DNA of 64,000 nt from Cytobacillus purgationiresistens (GTDB lineage Bacteria > Bacillota > Bacilli > Bacillales > Cytobacillaceae), in NCBI RefSeq assembly GCF_030813235.1, contig NZ_JAUSUB010000010.1, forward strand, positions 62,001 through 126,000. The letters are read 5' to 3'. The position numbers and the translations under genes are program-made. The notes below the pieces were generated by a model that had not been told where the DNA came from, ran no database searches, and was given only the letters and a program-made list of their open reading frames with translations. The stretch's first letter is position 1, and each line of letters starts with the position of its first letter. Below, piece after piece: positions 7,218-15,446 of this stretch.

Positions 7218-7424
7218 ATGCTACAAGTCACGCCACGTTTAACGGAAGTTCTAAAAGAAAAAGGCATCACGCAAATGCAACTCGCCGAACTTTCCGGCGT
7301 ACCACAAGGCTCTATCAGCCGTTTCGACAAGAACGAACGCCATGTCGATTGGCACGTATTCGCCATCACTAGAGCGCTTGAAATTGATGTTGCGGATTTA
7401 TTTAGGGTATCAGATGCGAAATAA
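7218..7424 (+). CDS. XRE-family (Cro/C1-type) repressor, 68 aa
   Basis: Compact DNA-binding protein that is essentially one HTH_XRE domain: KGITQMQLAELSGVPQGSIS is helices 2-3, followed by ALEIDVADLF. ATG 7218 is chosen for the TTAGGAGGTG site 7 nt upstream. It faces a divergent consensus promoter and has its own operator-overlapped promoter, the layout of a lysogeny or early-gene switch. No oligomerisation domain is present, so it may resemble Cro or a Xre-type small repressor more than CI. Its 3' end overlaps the convergent gene 7402-7863 by 23 bp. Confidence 0.8.
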   Translation: MLQVTPRLTEVLKEKGITQMQLAELSGVPQGSISRFDKNERHVDWHVFAITRALEIDVADLFRVSDAK

Positions 7425-7863
7425 CAACCGGCTGTACTTTCGTAAACTCACGATATCTGCGCCTACGTTCGGCGTTTCTGCTTCGGGAGCGGTTCGCCTT
7501 CGTATTCTCGTAATCAGTGCGCTTGCGTCGTCCTGCTGACTGCGGTTTCTTGCCGTCATTATTAACGTAGCCAAGCGCCTGCATGCCAACTTCATTCTTT
7601 TCGATTTCTTCTTGCTGACGGTCGCTGTTTATTGGATATTCATTACTACGCGACTTCCACGGCGTATCGTCCGATAATTCTTCGTACAAACAAAGCGTCG
7701 CCAGCCGATCGAGCGCGCCAGCTTCCGGCATCTTACCTCTAGCAGCGAAATACTCCTCAGTCAGCGCTTCGATTGCTTCAAAGCGCGAAGGACGCGGCAG
7801 ATTGCCGGCTTTCGTCTGCGCCCATAGTTCGTTAATTTTATCGTTAAATTGCTCGTTGTTCAT
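7402..7863 (-). CDS. Phage protein of unknown function, 153 aa
   Basis: The N-terminal half is helical and acidic; the C-terminal third is strongly basic (KRTDYENTKANRSRSRNAER region) and might bind nucleic acid. Its ATG overlaps the stop of the methyltransferase gene (ATGA), so it is translated with the modification module. No family recognised. Confidence 0.6.
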   Translation of the reverse strand: MNNEQFNDKINELWAQTKAGNLPRPSRFEAIEALTEEYFAARGKMPEAGALDRLATLCLYEELSDDTPWKSRSNEYPINSDRQQEEIEKNEVGMQALGYVNNDGKKPQSAGRRKRTDYENTKANRSRSRNAERRRRYREFTKVQPVVISHLIP

Positions 7864-9458
7864 CCGATATCCTCCGTTTCATTTGTATCGCTTAATAGCC
7901 GTCTAACGTCCGTTACAATATCGCCGAACTCTTTTTCGACAAAATTGCGTGCTTTCGGATCATTACGGAGCTCTTCGTCCGTTGGTAGCCAATTAAACTT
8001 TCGACCGCATACGTAATTAATCTTATTTAGCGACTCCGGGTCGTTAAACCATACGTGAACCGTGCCTTTCATGAAAATCTTAAAGCGCAGAACGTCGTTT
8101 CTAAATTCACCCTTGCCGATCTTTTCAAAATCGTAATTCACTTCGCGAAAAGGTTCGAAGGCCTTTAGTAAGTCGAAAATAAAGCCTTTTATGCGGTAAT
8201 CAACGCTATTAAAGCTATTATCGCGCGCTCCCATGTCCCAATCTCCGAAGGTAGTGAAAAACGGATAAATTACTTTCTTGCCGATTTTATACGCCTCGTT
8301 CGTATTCCATCCGTTGTAATAATGAATGTTTGTCGAAAATTCTCGGCGACTATAAGACGTTACCTTTTCGAACATACTAACGACACTGCTCAATAGCATA
8401 TCGGAAGAGTTCGCCATGATTGCGTGAAGAAGCATGTATATGTTAGTTGAATTTATTTCTAGTTCCGAAGCCGAACCTAGTTGTCGATTCAGCTTTTCTT
8501 GTGCTTCCGTGGTCAGTTTCTTCATAAATTCATCCGTTTGCAGGATGAGCTTCCAATACGTCGACCGAAGCCTTTGCAACTCTTCTTCGTAATCTTTTGA
8601 CGACGTATCGCTTGGCGTAAATATTTTTCCTCCGTTGATAGTCGAAATGTAGCTTAGGAAATCGGCTTTTCGTTTACTTACTTCGTAATCCTCGCGAACT
8701 AAGCGCACAGCCTGCTCATATTCGCTGATTAGCCTTGATATATCGTCAAGTCGTTCCTGGACTTCCTGCTGTTTAACAAACGTACTTAACGCGGTAGTTA
8801 TATTACCTTCAATGTCGTGTTGTTGAGCGTTCGATACGGCGTCAACTGTACGCTTATATAAGTCCGCACTCGCATCTTCTCGGCGCACCTTTAAGTAAAT
8901 TAGCGCCACCTCAACGTCTGTTTTCCTTTCTGCGTCGCTAAACGCATTAGTGACAAACTTTATTCGCGCGTTGTGTAGATCAAGCAACCGCGCCAATTCC
9001 TTCCTAGTAACGCTGAATTGATTTTTAATAGTTTCTGCGTTGGTAATCGCATATATTTCGCAGTCCTTCGTAATTTGCCTGCTTGCGAGATTAATAGCGT
9101 GTAGTAAATGTTTATCGCCGGCACTGAACGGAGGATTCATCACAATCGAGTCGTATTCCCGGAATGTTTCAAACGTAAGGAAGTCCGACCAGACTACGTT
9201 ATGACCAGCGCCTAATAAAAAACTTGAAAGTTCCGGATCCATTTCGATTGCGTCTACTTTTATCGAACTCATTTTTCGCTTGATATACGAAACGATATTT
9301 CCTTTACCAGCGGAAGGTTCAAGCACACGCCCATGTAATGTAAGTCTGCTAATCCCTTTTAGCCCTGAAAACCTCGAAGGTATTTCCTTACTAATACTTA
9401 GCGCTAATAATTCCTCGATTAACTCGTCCGGCGTCGGGTAAAAGTCTTGATTAAACAT
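7860..9458 (-). CDS. DNA N6-adenine methyltransferase with DUF4942 domain
   Basis: 532 aa. A SAM-binding motif I (VLEPSAGKGNIVSYI, about residues 46-60) and a catalytic NPPF (near residue 113) show a class I adenine-N6 DNA methyltransferase. A long helical linker follows, and the C-terminal part (YYNGWNTNEAYKIGKKVIYP and FNSVDYRIKGFIFDLLK) fits DUF4942, often fused to phage methyltransferases. No partner restriction nuclease is next to it, so it is probably an orphan protecting phage DNA or regulating it. It lies 2 nt after the HTH gene 9461-9847, in the same transcript as a Mom-like protein. Confidence 0.8.
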   Translation of the reverse strand: MFNQDFYPTPDELIEELLALSISKEIPSRFSGLKGISRLTLHGRVLEPSAGKGNIVSYIKRKMSSIKVDAIEMDPELSSFLLGAGHNVVWSDFLTFETFREYDSIVMNPPFSAGDKHLLHAINLASRQITKDCEIYAITNAETIKNQFSVTRKELARLLDLHNARIKFVTNAFSDAERKTDVEVALIYLKVRREDASADLYKRTVDAVSNAQQHDIEGNITTALSTFVKQQEVQERLDDISRLISEYEQAVRLVREDYEVSKRKADFLSYISTINGGKIFTPSDTSSKDYEEELQRLRSTYWKLILQTDEFMKKLTTEAQEKLNRQLGSASELEINSTNIYMLLHAIMANSSDMLLSSVVSMFEKVTSYSRREFSTNIHYYNGWNTNEAYKIGKKVIYPFFTTFGDWDMGARDNSFNSVDYRIKGFIFDLLKAFEPFREVNYDFEKIGKGEFRNDVLRFKIFMKGTVHVWFNDPESLNKINYVCGRKFNWLPTDEELRNDPKARNFVEKEFGDIVTDVRRLLSDTNETEDIG

Positions 9459-9460
9459 AA

Positions 9461-9847
9461 TTATTCCGCCTCCCTTTCACTAAGCACGTATCCCTCACCG
9501 CGCCTGCACCACGATTCATAAACACGAGCTATTTTCGTCATTGCCACGTCAACCAGCCGATTGACCGTTTGCTTACTTACTCCAAGCTCGTTCGCCGCAT
9601 CAACTTGCGACATGTCTTCGCCGTATACTAGCCGCACTGCCTGACGCTGCCTATCCGTCAAGCCTGCCCGTTCAATCGCCGTCATTAAATCGATAATCAA
9701 ATCGCTCGCAGCCGTATCGCCAGCAAACCGACGTTGCTTGAGCGCGTGATAGTCAGCGAGCAATCGCCTTACTCCTACCGCGTTGTCCAGTGCGTATCTT
9801 GCATCATATTGCTGATGATGGTCCGGCTTGTTCGTTGCGCTTCCCAT
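9461..9847 (-). CDS. Sigma-70 region 4-like HTH regulator
   Basis: 128 aa from ATG 9847, preferred because GAGG is 7 nt upstream and the long overlap with the Mom-like gene is avoided; an in-frame ATG at 9904 exists. The C-terminal part (LTDRQRQAVRLVYGEDMSQV followed by DAANELGVSKQTVNRLVDVA) is a sigma region 4/ArpU-like helix-turn-helix. Such proteins control late transcription in many Firmicutes phages. No sigma region 2 is present, so it is not a full sigma factor. Confidence 0.65.
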   Translation of the reverse strand: MGSATNKPDHHQQYDARYALDNAVGVRRLLADYHALKQRRFAGDTAASDLIIDLMTAIERAGLTDRQRQAVRLVYGEDMSQVDAANELGVSKQTVNRLVDVAMTKIARVYESWCRRGEGYVLSEREAE

Positions 9848-9866
9848 TAAATCGCCTCGATTTCGT

Positions 9867-10325
9867 TTAGGGTGTGCGTACCCATCGTATTTTTTCACTT
9901 GCATCCCGATTTTCTCGACCGACCCGATTACTCCAACCTTTCGTTGAAACTTTGCTACGTCCTAACTCAAACCAGTTATCCGCTTTATATATCGTTCCCT
10001 CATGCCTCATGCCGGTGCTTGAGTATGCGATGATACCTTTTATTTCCGGCATATTTTTTCTGATATATTTTCGTGCCAACCCTAGTGATTTACTTTCACT
10101 GTTCTTCGGAGCCTCTTCAACTAAGTACATGCGTGTGAGTTCAAGTAACGCATGCTGATCGAGTTGTCGAGCGTTAGGTCTGCCCCACATCATCGCACCA
10201 ATTCTTTCGCCTGTATCGTCAAGCACCCATAATCGAAGTCTTGCTCCGGCGGGTGTTGATTTTAAGTAATCCCTATCAGCAACCCATCTATCCAACTCGG
10301 TACTTCGCGAAACTTCAATTCTCAT
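9867..10325 (-). CDS. Mom-like DNA modification protein (GNAT-like fold)
   Basis: 152 aa from ATG 10325 (GGAGG 7 nt upstream; a GTG at 10328 is too close). The segment ELTRMYLVEEAPKNSESKSL and the later GIIAYSSTGMRHEGTIYKAD followed by NWFELGRS match the layout of phage Mu Mom relatives: an acidic/aromatic segment, APRNAESR-like motif, then Y(A/S)-GHxGTIYxAxxWxxLGR. Mom adds a carbamoylmethyl group to adenine N6 and protects DNA from host nucleases. It shares a transcript with the DUF4942 methyltransferase. The assignment is from remembered motifs, so moderate certainty. Confidence 0.65.
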   Translation of the reverse strand: MRIEVSRSTELDRWVADRDYLKSTPAGARLRLWVLDDTGERIGAMMWGRPNARQLDQHALLELTRMYLVEEAPKNSESKSLGLARKYIRKNMPEIKGIIAYSSTGMRHEGTIYKADNWFELGRSKVSTKGWSNRVGRENRDASEKIRWVRTP

Positions 10326-10345
10326 CACAATTCCTCCGTTTCCAT
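10325..10345 (-). CDS. Six-residue leader ORF coupled to the Mom-like gene
   Basis: An AGGAG site is followed by ATG GAA ACG GAG GAA TTG TGA; the TGA overlaps the ATG of the Mom-like gene (TGATG). The mini-ORF also contains the Mom-like ribosome binding site. Such an arrangement could couple or gate translation of a potentially toxic modification protein. Confidence 0.35.
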   Translation of the reverse strand: METEEL

Positions 10346-10417
10346 TAATCTCCTAGTCAAATCAGACCGGCTCGGGCATGCTGCGTCTGCCGAGTTTTGT
10401 CGAATGGCTATAAAGCG

Positions 10418-10446
10418 TTGCTTTTCGTTGGTTTAAAAGCTATAAT
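10418..10446 (+). promoter_or_regulatory. Promoter of gene 10482-10844
   Basis: TTGCTT (10418-10423) and TATAAT (10441-10446) with a 17-bp spacer, 36 bp upstream of the gene start. Confidence 0.75.
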
Positions 10447-10481
10447 TGCGTTAAATATTCCAAAGTTTGGAGCGTGATTAC

Positions 10482-10844
10482 ATGCCATTCGAGCCGTTAC
10501 AAATCTCTAGATCCGGCGGAGCAAGTCTGTCGCTCGATAAATTCTACCGTTTGCGTGTCAATTCCGAGGCGATGCGTGAAATGAAGCTTTCTGCGTACCA
10601 ATACGTCGTCATTAGCGTCGATGTGGAAAATAAACGCATCGGGTTAGCGAAACAAGAACTCGCAAAGGTGCCGAACGCGTCTGCAATTAAATTGGACAAA
10701 CGCGGCTATGTTGGCGTTGCTGCTGGCAAGCTTGTTGCGCGTAAGCTCGGACTGACTGACGGTGACTTGCCGGTTAAATTCGCTGATATCGGTAACTTCG
10801 ATGAAGGCGGAACCTACTGGCGCGCTTTCGAAGTAACTAAGTGA
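10482..10844 (+). CDS. Plus-strand phage protein of unknown function, 120 aa
   Basis: ATG 10482 is preferred over a TTG at 10467 because TTGGAG lies 9 nt upstream of the ATG. The protein is mixed alpha/beta with a LSLDKFYRL/VVISVDVENKRIGLAK pattern that suggests a small beta-barrel; it could be a single-gene regulator. It has its own promoter and terminator and is opposite to all surrounding genes, as is often seen for lysogenically expressed (moron-like) genes. No family recognised. Confidence 0.65.
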   Translation: MPFEPLQISRSGGASLSLDKFYRLRVNSEAMREMKLSAYQYVVISVDVENKRIGLAKQELAKVPNASAIKLDKRGYVGVAAGKLVARKLGLTDGDLPVKFADIGNFDEGGTYWRAFEVTK

Positions 10845-10879
10845 GACGAAGCCTATTGCCGTAAGCTTCGTCTTTTTTT
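10844..10879 (+). terminator. Strong terminator after gene 10482-10844
   Basis: AGACGAAGC and GCTTCGTCT form a perfect 9-bp stem followed by a run of T. It could also end minus-strand transcripts in part. Confidence 0.8.
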
Positions 10880-10899
10880 CGGTCAAAATAACCGCTTGC

Positions 10900-11487
10900 C
10901 TACTGCGCTATTTCATCCAACATCGCATCAACTTTCGCATGTAATTCGTCAAGTGTTCCGTCATTAACAATCTCGTAGTCTACCGTAAATCCATCGACAT
11001 GCTGCTCGGTATCGTGCGCCAAGTCTTTTGCGTCAAACTCGTCGCCAGCCATTTCCGCACAGATAAGACGATCGGCTTCCAGTGCTGTTACTCGCACGAT
11101 GGTAAATCCGTTAGCCTTCGCCCACTCTAGCTCGTTAGGCTGACGTAAGTCCGTAATTACAATGCCGACGTGATCACTGGTTGTCTTGCGAAAGTTAATC
11201 GACGCCTCGACCGTTCGCTCTACGTGCCTAATCCAAATATCTTCTCCGTATAGTCGGCGCATATCTTGACCGAACGTCTGATAACCGGCGCGCGGCTTCG
11301 GATGCTCTGGTACCCACGGCAATGTTGCGTGATATAAATACTTTAACTTGTCTCCGAAAGCCACTCGGTCAAACATGGCGCGAATATACATGCGATTGGC
11401 TACGGCGTCCTTGCCTGAACGGAGCTTGCCGCATAGCGCGATTTTAGTAACGGTGACAGTTCGATTGACTTCAATTTCCGTTTTCAT
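10900..11487 (-). CDS. Deoxynucleoside monophosphate kinase (phage dNMP kinase)
   Basis: 195 aa. A P-loop GKLRSGKDAVANRM (about residues 20-33) starts the protein, and TDLRQPNELEWAKANGFTIV near residue 110 is the conserved strand and helix of phage T4 gp1-like dNMP kinases. It phosphorylates dNMPs to feed phage replication, next to ThyX, dUTPase and the ribonucleotide reductase. Overlaps the upstream gene by 17 nt. A kinase accepting modified nucleotides is possible but not shown. Confidence 0.75.
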   Translation of the reverse strand: MKTEIEVNRTVTVTKIALCGKLRSGKDAVANRMYIRAMFDRVAFGDKLKYLYHATLPWVPEHPKPRAGYQTFGQDMRRLYGEDIWIRHVERTVEASINFRKTTSDHVGIVITDLRQPNELEWAKANGFTIVRVTALEADRLICAEMAGDEFDAKDLAHDTEQHVDGFTVDYEIVNDGTLDELHAKVDAMLDEIAQ

Positions 11488-12334
11488 CGGCAGTCACTCC
11501 CGCGATAAATTCGACATCGTACATTGTAAAATCATCTCGGCTCGCTTTTATTCTTACGGATGATACACCCTTAAGCTCAACACCGTCCTGATATACGCGC
11601 CAATTTGTTAAGCCTTCTTGTTCAAAACGCAAAGTTTTACCGTTTGATTTCTTCTGCGTCCGGTCGCTGAGCGACCTTATTGCTTCCGTATTAATTTCCG
11701 TCTGCTGTGCGAATGTCTCAACGTTGCGCTGCGTATCACGTAGTTGCGTTTCTAATTGCGTAACTCTTCGCGCTAGGTTGCCGAGTAGTTCGAGGACTTG
11801 CGGACTGGCTTGCGTTGCGTCTACGGTGATAGGTTCGGACGTTGATTCCGCTTCGACTAGCTGTAGTACGCTGTATTCTTTTGTCTTTATAGGGACCTCT
11901 CCTGCGTCCGTGGTGCTGTAGTAAACGACATTATTACGGTAATGATGCGTTCCTACTATTTCAAGTACTTCTCCGTCAGACAAATCTAGCACCTTTTCGC
12001 CAATCTCCGCCTTACGGTCAACTAGACGGTAGCGCCCTACGGCATGGAGACTTGTATCCGCGTCTACTAACGTATCAATGCGGACGATGTCCGTTGGCTC
12101 TAGCGTTTTGTAGTCGATATATACTTCATCCGATATATACCATCCGCCCGCGTCAACGATTCCGTCTTCGACAATTTCCGTAACTTGTGTAATTTCTCCG
12201 ATTTCAAATGGATGGTTCATCTCATTTGAAATAATGATAACGTAATCCCCCACGTCAGCATTCCGTTCAACCTCGACAAATTCGCGCTCAATTCCACCTA
12301 AGCTTTCGTCTGCAATATAATGTTTATTCGTCAT
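11471..12334 (-). CDS. Modular phage protein with YRLVDRKAxxGD domains
   Basis: 287 aa. The N-terminal half has two SH3/KOW-like beta units (IEREFVEVERNADVGDYVII; GRYRLVDRKAEIGEKVLDLS), a coiled coil follows (RRVTQLETQLRDTQRNVE), and the C-terminus is beta-rich. The gene at 23,041-24,084 has the same unit type (YTLVDRKAQPGDVVII) several times. Function unknown. Its start overlaps the neighbour stop (TAATG). Confidence 0.6.
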   Translation of the reverse strand: MTNKHYIADESLGGIEREFVEVERNADVGDYVIIISNEMNHPFEIGEITQVTEIVEDGIVDAGGWYISDEVYIDYKTLEPTDIVRIDTLVDADTSLHAVGRYRLVDRKAEIGEKVLDLSDGEVLEIVGTHHYRNNVVYYSTTDAGEVPIKTKEYSVLQLVEAESTSEPITVDATQASPQVLELLGNLARRVTQLETQLRDTQRNVETFAQQTEINTEAIRSLSDRTQKKSNGKTLRFEQEGLTNWRVYQDGVELKGVSSVRIKASRDDFTMYDVEFIAGVTADENGN

Positions 12335-12531
12335 TAATTACTCGCCTCGCTTTCGAATTTAATACTAACCGCGTGCTTTAAATTTATCGCGTCAATAGGA
12401 GTGCTGAGCCAGCCGATAGGGATTTTTTCCACCGCTCCCGTTGGACCTGTGAAATAATCGTGAAGGTCGCTCACAAGGTCGCCTGTCACCGTAAATTCTT
12501 CACCATTGACCATCTTAATTATCGCTTTCAT
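12334..12531 (-). CDS. Small phage protein, 65 aa
   Basis: Begins MKAIIKMVNGEEFTVTGDLV and looks beta-rich, as in small proteins that set inserts for local ions or ligands; no family recognised. Adjacent to the 3D-domain gene with no gap and overlapping the next gene by 1 nt. Confidence 0.55.
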   Translation of the reverse strand: MKAIIKMVNGEEFTVTGDLVSDLHDYFTGPTGAVEKIPIGWLSTPIDAINLKHAVSIKFESEASN

Positions 12532-13068
12532 TCATTTCGCCCCTCTTTCGATTATTTTTACGTCAACTTGCTGGCGTCCGAACTGTATTGCATCACCGTG
12601 ACTTCCGATTAAATAGTCGAGCTTCCTACCGCGAATAGCTCCGCCCGTATCCAGCGAAATGGCTCGCTCGGTTCTGCCGTCAGCAAAGCGTAGCTCGACG
12701 ATTGACCATAACGGGACGACTGACGGATCGGTTGCAATAACCCTCATGCCGTCATGATGCGTCTTGTTGCGTACATCAATGCCGACGCGCGTGATACCCG
12801 AGCAACCTTCGGCACAATCCGCTATATAAGCGCTAGCGTCAAACGGTTGCCATGCCGTTTCGTTCAAGCGTTTAATTTCGGCTGATAGGCGCTCATTCTT
12901 GGAGCGTAATTCTTCGTTGGCTTGCGCTGATACTTCCACCTGCTGACGCCATAATTGAGCGTTCGGTGCCCATCTTTTTGCTATCTCTTCTGAAGTAATA
13001 GACGGTATTTCATGGGATATAATAGTTTGAGATATTAGTATAGATGCAAAAAAACTGATAACAGTCAC
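12532..13068 (-). CDS. 3D-domain cell wall protein, membrane-anchored
   Basis: 178 aa. An N-terminal hydrophobic segment (VISFFASILISQTIIS) and a coiled coil precede a 3D domain (three conserved Asp): GIDVRNKTHHDGMRVIATDP, then AISLDTGGAIRGRKLDYLIG. 3D domains resemble the lytic transglycosylase fold of MltA and YabE/YocH and act on peptidoglycan. Here it could help in lysis or superinfection control. The GTG start at 13068 sits very close to AGGAG, so the true start is uncertain. Confidence 0.7.
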   Translation of the reverse strand: MTVISFFASILISQTIISHEIPSITSEEIAKRWAPNAQLWRQQVEVSAQANEELRSKNERLSAEIKRLNETAWQPFDASAYIADCAEGCSGITRVGIDVRNKTHHDGMRVIATDPSVVPLWSIVELRFADGRTERAISLDTGGAIRGRKLDYLIGSHGDAIQFGRQQVDVKIIERGAK

Positions 13069-13090
13069 ACTCCTAAATCTATAAAGTTGT

Positions 13091-13759
13091 TTAGCCGTAA
13101 TACTTTATTTCAGCTATTTTTCTTGCCTCTGCTGCTTTTTCTAGCTCGTCGAAGTACCCTAGGTGAATCACTTTCTTATCTACTTGAATATACGCCCGCC
13201 ATTTATTTCGGGACTTATGTCGCGTAACACCCGTAATTCCACTAGTTGTATTTTCTCTTTGCCGTTTGTTATGGTTTTGAATACCTCTCGTAGCCCACCT
13301 AACGTTATCTAAAGTGTAATCACAATTAGGGTTAATTCGATCTAACGTAGTGTTTTCTTCCCCAAACATCTCAACATGTTCTTTATAGGAATCAAATAAG
13401 TCCTCTTTAAAATGATCGAAAGAATCCCATCTCTCGCAAACTTTAATGCCCCTACCTCCATAAAGCGAGTATCCGGTATCTTTATTGTTATAGCACCTTG
13501 TTTTCATGCCTCCCCATATGTGGTAGAATCTCGTTCCATGCATACCGTGCTTTGTTGCTCTTTCTTTTCTCGTTTCCAAACATAAGCAACCGCAAGACTT
13601 TGTGGCCCCACTTCTAACAGCATCACCATTAACCTCTACCTGATTTCCGCAATCACAGATACAAGTAAAATAGGCTCTATTTCTTTTTCCATCATTCTTG
13701 TACAGACAGTCAGTTATTTTTAGTCTTCCTAACTTACGTCCTATAAAATCTTTATACAA
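13091..13759 (-). CDS. HNH homing-type endonuclease with AP2 DNA-binding domain
   Basis: The TTG at 13759 is chosen for the GAGGGGTG site 5 nt upstream, inside the thyX stop. A zinc-binding CxCxC-type region (CICDCGN, CGCLC) is followed by an HNH core (TLDRINPNCDYTLDNVRWAT) and a C-terminal AP2 domain (SGITGVTRHKSRNKWRAYIQ and onward). This is the standard build of phage HNH-AP2 homing endonucleases. It sits directly after thyX, is more AT-rich than the flanks, and probably inserted as a free-standing mobile gene. Confidence 0.8.
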   Translation of the reverse strand: MYKDFIGRKLGRLKITDCLYKNDGKRNRAYFTCICDCGNQVEVNGDAVRSGATKSCGCLCLETRKERATKHGMHGTRFYHIWGGMKTRCYNNKDTGYSLYGGRGIKVCERWDSFDHFKEDLFDSYKEHVEMFGEENTTLDRINPNCDYTLDNVRWATRGIQNHNKRQRENTTSGITGVTRHKSRNKWRAYIQVDKKVIHLGYFDELEKAAEARKIAEIKYYG

Positions 13760-13763
13760 AGTA

Positions 13764-14537
13764 TCACCCCTCGAAGAATTGTCGCGTCCATGGTTCTGCA
13801 TTGATAACCGCCTCTTTTAGTTCCTCCGCCAGCTTGGCGATTTCAACTTGTGCGCCGTTTCCTGCTTTCCTTTTCGCGTAAAATTCGAGCAAGGCGCGAA
13901 GGTTAGCCGTCATTACGAGATTAGTAGCCGCAGCGTTCGGTAGGACAGCGCGTGCATCTTCGGATGGAACGCCAGCTTTCCGTAAGTCATCGTATACTTG
14001 CTGCGATATAGCCATCGCTTGATTGAAAAGGGTTTCCGCACTATATTCGCCATCACTGTCCGACATCTTGCATCGTTTACCTTCAACGCTTTCCGGAACA
14101 ACGTAATCAAATCCACCCGACTTATCGCCACTGCCGAATCTGACATACCGTTGTGACTGAACGCTAAAGCTAAAGCCGACGCGATGTCGTGTAAGTTGCG
14201 CCAGTAGAGCACGGCTTACGCCTTCAATCGCGAAAGTGAACGATAAATGCTCCAGCGTAGAAGTGTGACGGCTGCGGACAATGTGGCGGAACAGACGATC
14301 AGCTTCCGAGCCGCCTTCGCCATCCGTCGCTTTGTTGCCGAAATACTTTGCGCCTTCTTTCGCTACAATTTCGCTTGGCTTGCCAGGACTGTAGCACGTG
14401 CGAATGGCGGTTAGGGCGACCGCTTGGCCGTCTGATACTTTTTCAGTTACATACTCGTCCATGTCCGGAGTTAAACGGTATATGTGGTCGCAGAAGTCCT
14501 CGCTTAATTGCGTATGTGCTATTAATTTAACGTTCAT
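13764..14537 (-). CDS. thyX: Flavin-dependent thymidylate synthase
   Basis: 257 aa. Makes dTMP from dUMP using FAD and methylene-tetrahydrofolate. The signature RHRxxSxxxxSQR appears as RHRVGFSFSVQSQRYVRF (about residues 115-132), with F in place of the usual first S region. STLEHLSFTFAIEGVSRALL upstream is also conserved. Member of the nucleotide module; the start overlaps the stop of the 60-aa gene (ATGA). Family assignment is firm. Confidence 0.9.
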   Translation of the reverse strand: MNVKLIAHTQLSEDFCDHIYRLTPDMDEYVTEKVSDGQAVALTAIRTCYSPGKPSEIVAKEGAKYFGNKATDGEGGSEADRLFRHIVRSRHTSTLEHLSFTFAIEGVSRALLAQLTRHRVGFSFSVQSQRYVRFGSGDKSGGFDYVVPESVEGKRCKMSDSDGEYSAETLFNQAMAISQQVYDDLRKAGVPSEDARAVLPNAAATNLVMTANLRALLEFYAKRKAGNGAQVEIAKLAEELKEAVINAEPWTRQFFEG

Positions 14538-14716
14538 TCCATTTCCTCCTTAATCGGATCACTTTCCGCCAATAACACTCCCTCTTTACTCCAATATTGG
14601 GTAACCTCCCGCAGTACTGTATCAACGCCATTACCTCGAATCGATACCGTCTCGATTACTTCGATAATACGAGCGCGTCTAGTTGTTTCCGGCTCAACTG
14701 GCTTTCGATTGTTCAT
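14534..14716 (-). CDS. Small phage protein, 60 aa
   Basis: Translationally coupled at both ends (ATGA overlaps with dUTPase upstream and thyX downstream). The sequence (RIIEVIETVSIRGNGVDTVL, EVTQYWSKEGVLL) suggests a short beta-rich protein found with thyX or dUTPase operons; no function known. Confidence 0.6.
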   Translation of the reverse strand: MNNRKPVEPETTRRARIIEVIETVSIRGNGVDTVLREVTQYWSKEGVLLAESDPIKEEME

Positions 14717-15243
14717 TCCGCACTCACCCCGCTACTCCCGAAGCCACCTACGCCTCTTGCTGTCTCGCCCAACGTTTCAACTTCGGTAAATTGCGCTCTT
14801 GATACGGGCGCGATTACCGCTTGAGCTATGCGATCACCTTTGCGGATGATATAGCCTCCGCCTTCTTTGATATTATTTGTACCGCAGTAATACCTTCCGT
14901 CAATGCCGTATATAACATAGAAATCCTCTATCGTAGGTATATCGAATAAGTCAGCGAAATTTGCGGTATTATCGACAATCACGCCTACTTCTCCGCGGAA
15001 ATGACTATCGACCGTGCCGAGTTGAACGCGTAGCTTCGTTTTAAGCGTAATCCCTGAGCGCGGACGAATCATCATTTCGTAGCCGTCCGGTAACTCAAAC
15101 GCCAAGCCCGTCTTGACTAGCGCTGTCTCGCCCGGCTCGATAATGACGTCCTCTATCGCGACTAGGTCGACGCCAGCATCGCCTTCGTGCGCATATTTCG
15201 GCATTTCCGCATCCTCGTGCAATTTCTTTATATTAACGTTCAT
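14713..15243 (-). CDS. dut: dUTPase
   Basis: 176 aa trimeric dUTP pyrophosphatase that yields dUMP for ThyX and limits uracil in DNA. Motifs are clear: A in DAGVDL, RPRSGIT, GTVDSHFRGEVGVIVDN, GDRIAQAVI, and the P-loop-like RGVGGFGSSG tail. An insertion of about 35 residues lies between motifs 3 and 4, longer than in standard enzymes. ATG 15243 has a GAAGGAGGCG site. Confidence 0.9.
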   Translation of the reverse strand: MNVNIKKLHEDAEMPKYAHEGDAGVDLVAIEDVIIEPGETALVKTGLAFELPDGYEMMIRPRSGITLKTKLRVQLGTVDSHFRGEVGVIVDNTANFADLFDIPTIEDFYVIYGIDGRYYCGTNNIKEGGGYIIRKGDRIAQAVIAPVSRAQFTEVETLGETARGVGGFGSSGVSAE

Positions 15244-15287
15244 ATAAACGCCTCCTTCATGATATAATCTATTTCGGGTGATACAAC

Positions 15288-15446
15288 ATGAACTACGATA
15301 CCAACAAGATTTACGACATTAGCGAATACCCTGACGTCAAAAGTGGTCGCTGCGACAATTGCGACAGTAGCCACTTTAAGTCGAAAATAGGTGACGGGAA
15401 ATTCCTTCGCGAATGTCGTAAGTGTGGTATGAAGAAGCTGATTTAA
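15288..15446 (+). CDS. Plus-strand zinc-ribbon protein, 52 aa
   Basis: ATG 15288 with GGGTGA upstream and a TATAAT hexamer at about 15,263-15,268. The 52-aa product has CDNC and CRKC knuckles, a small zinc ribbon. It runs opposite to the surrounding operon and overlaps the 3' end of the convergent gene by 4 bp. Function unknown. Confidence 0.6.
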   Translation: MNYDTNKIYDISEYPDVKSGRCDNCDSSHFKSKIGDGKFLRECRKCGMKKLI

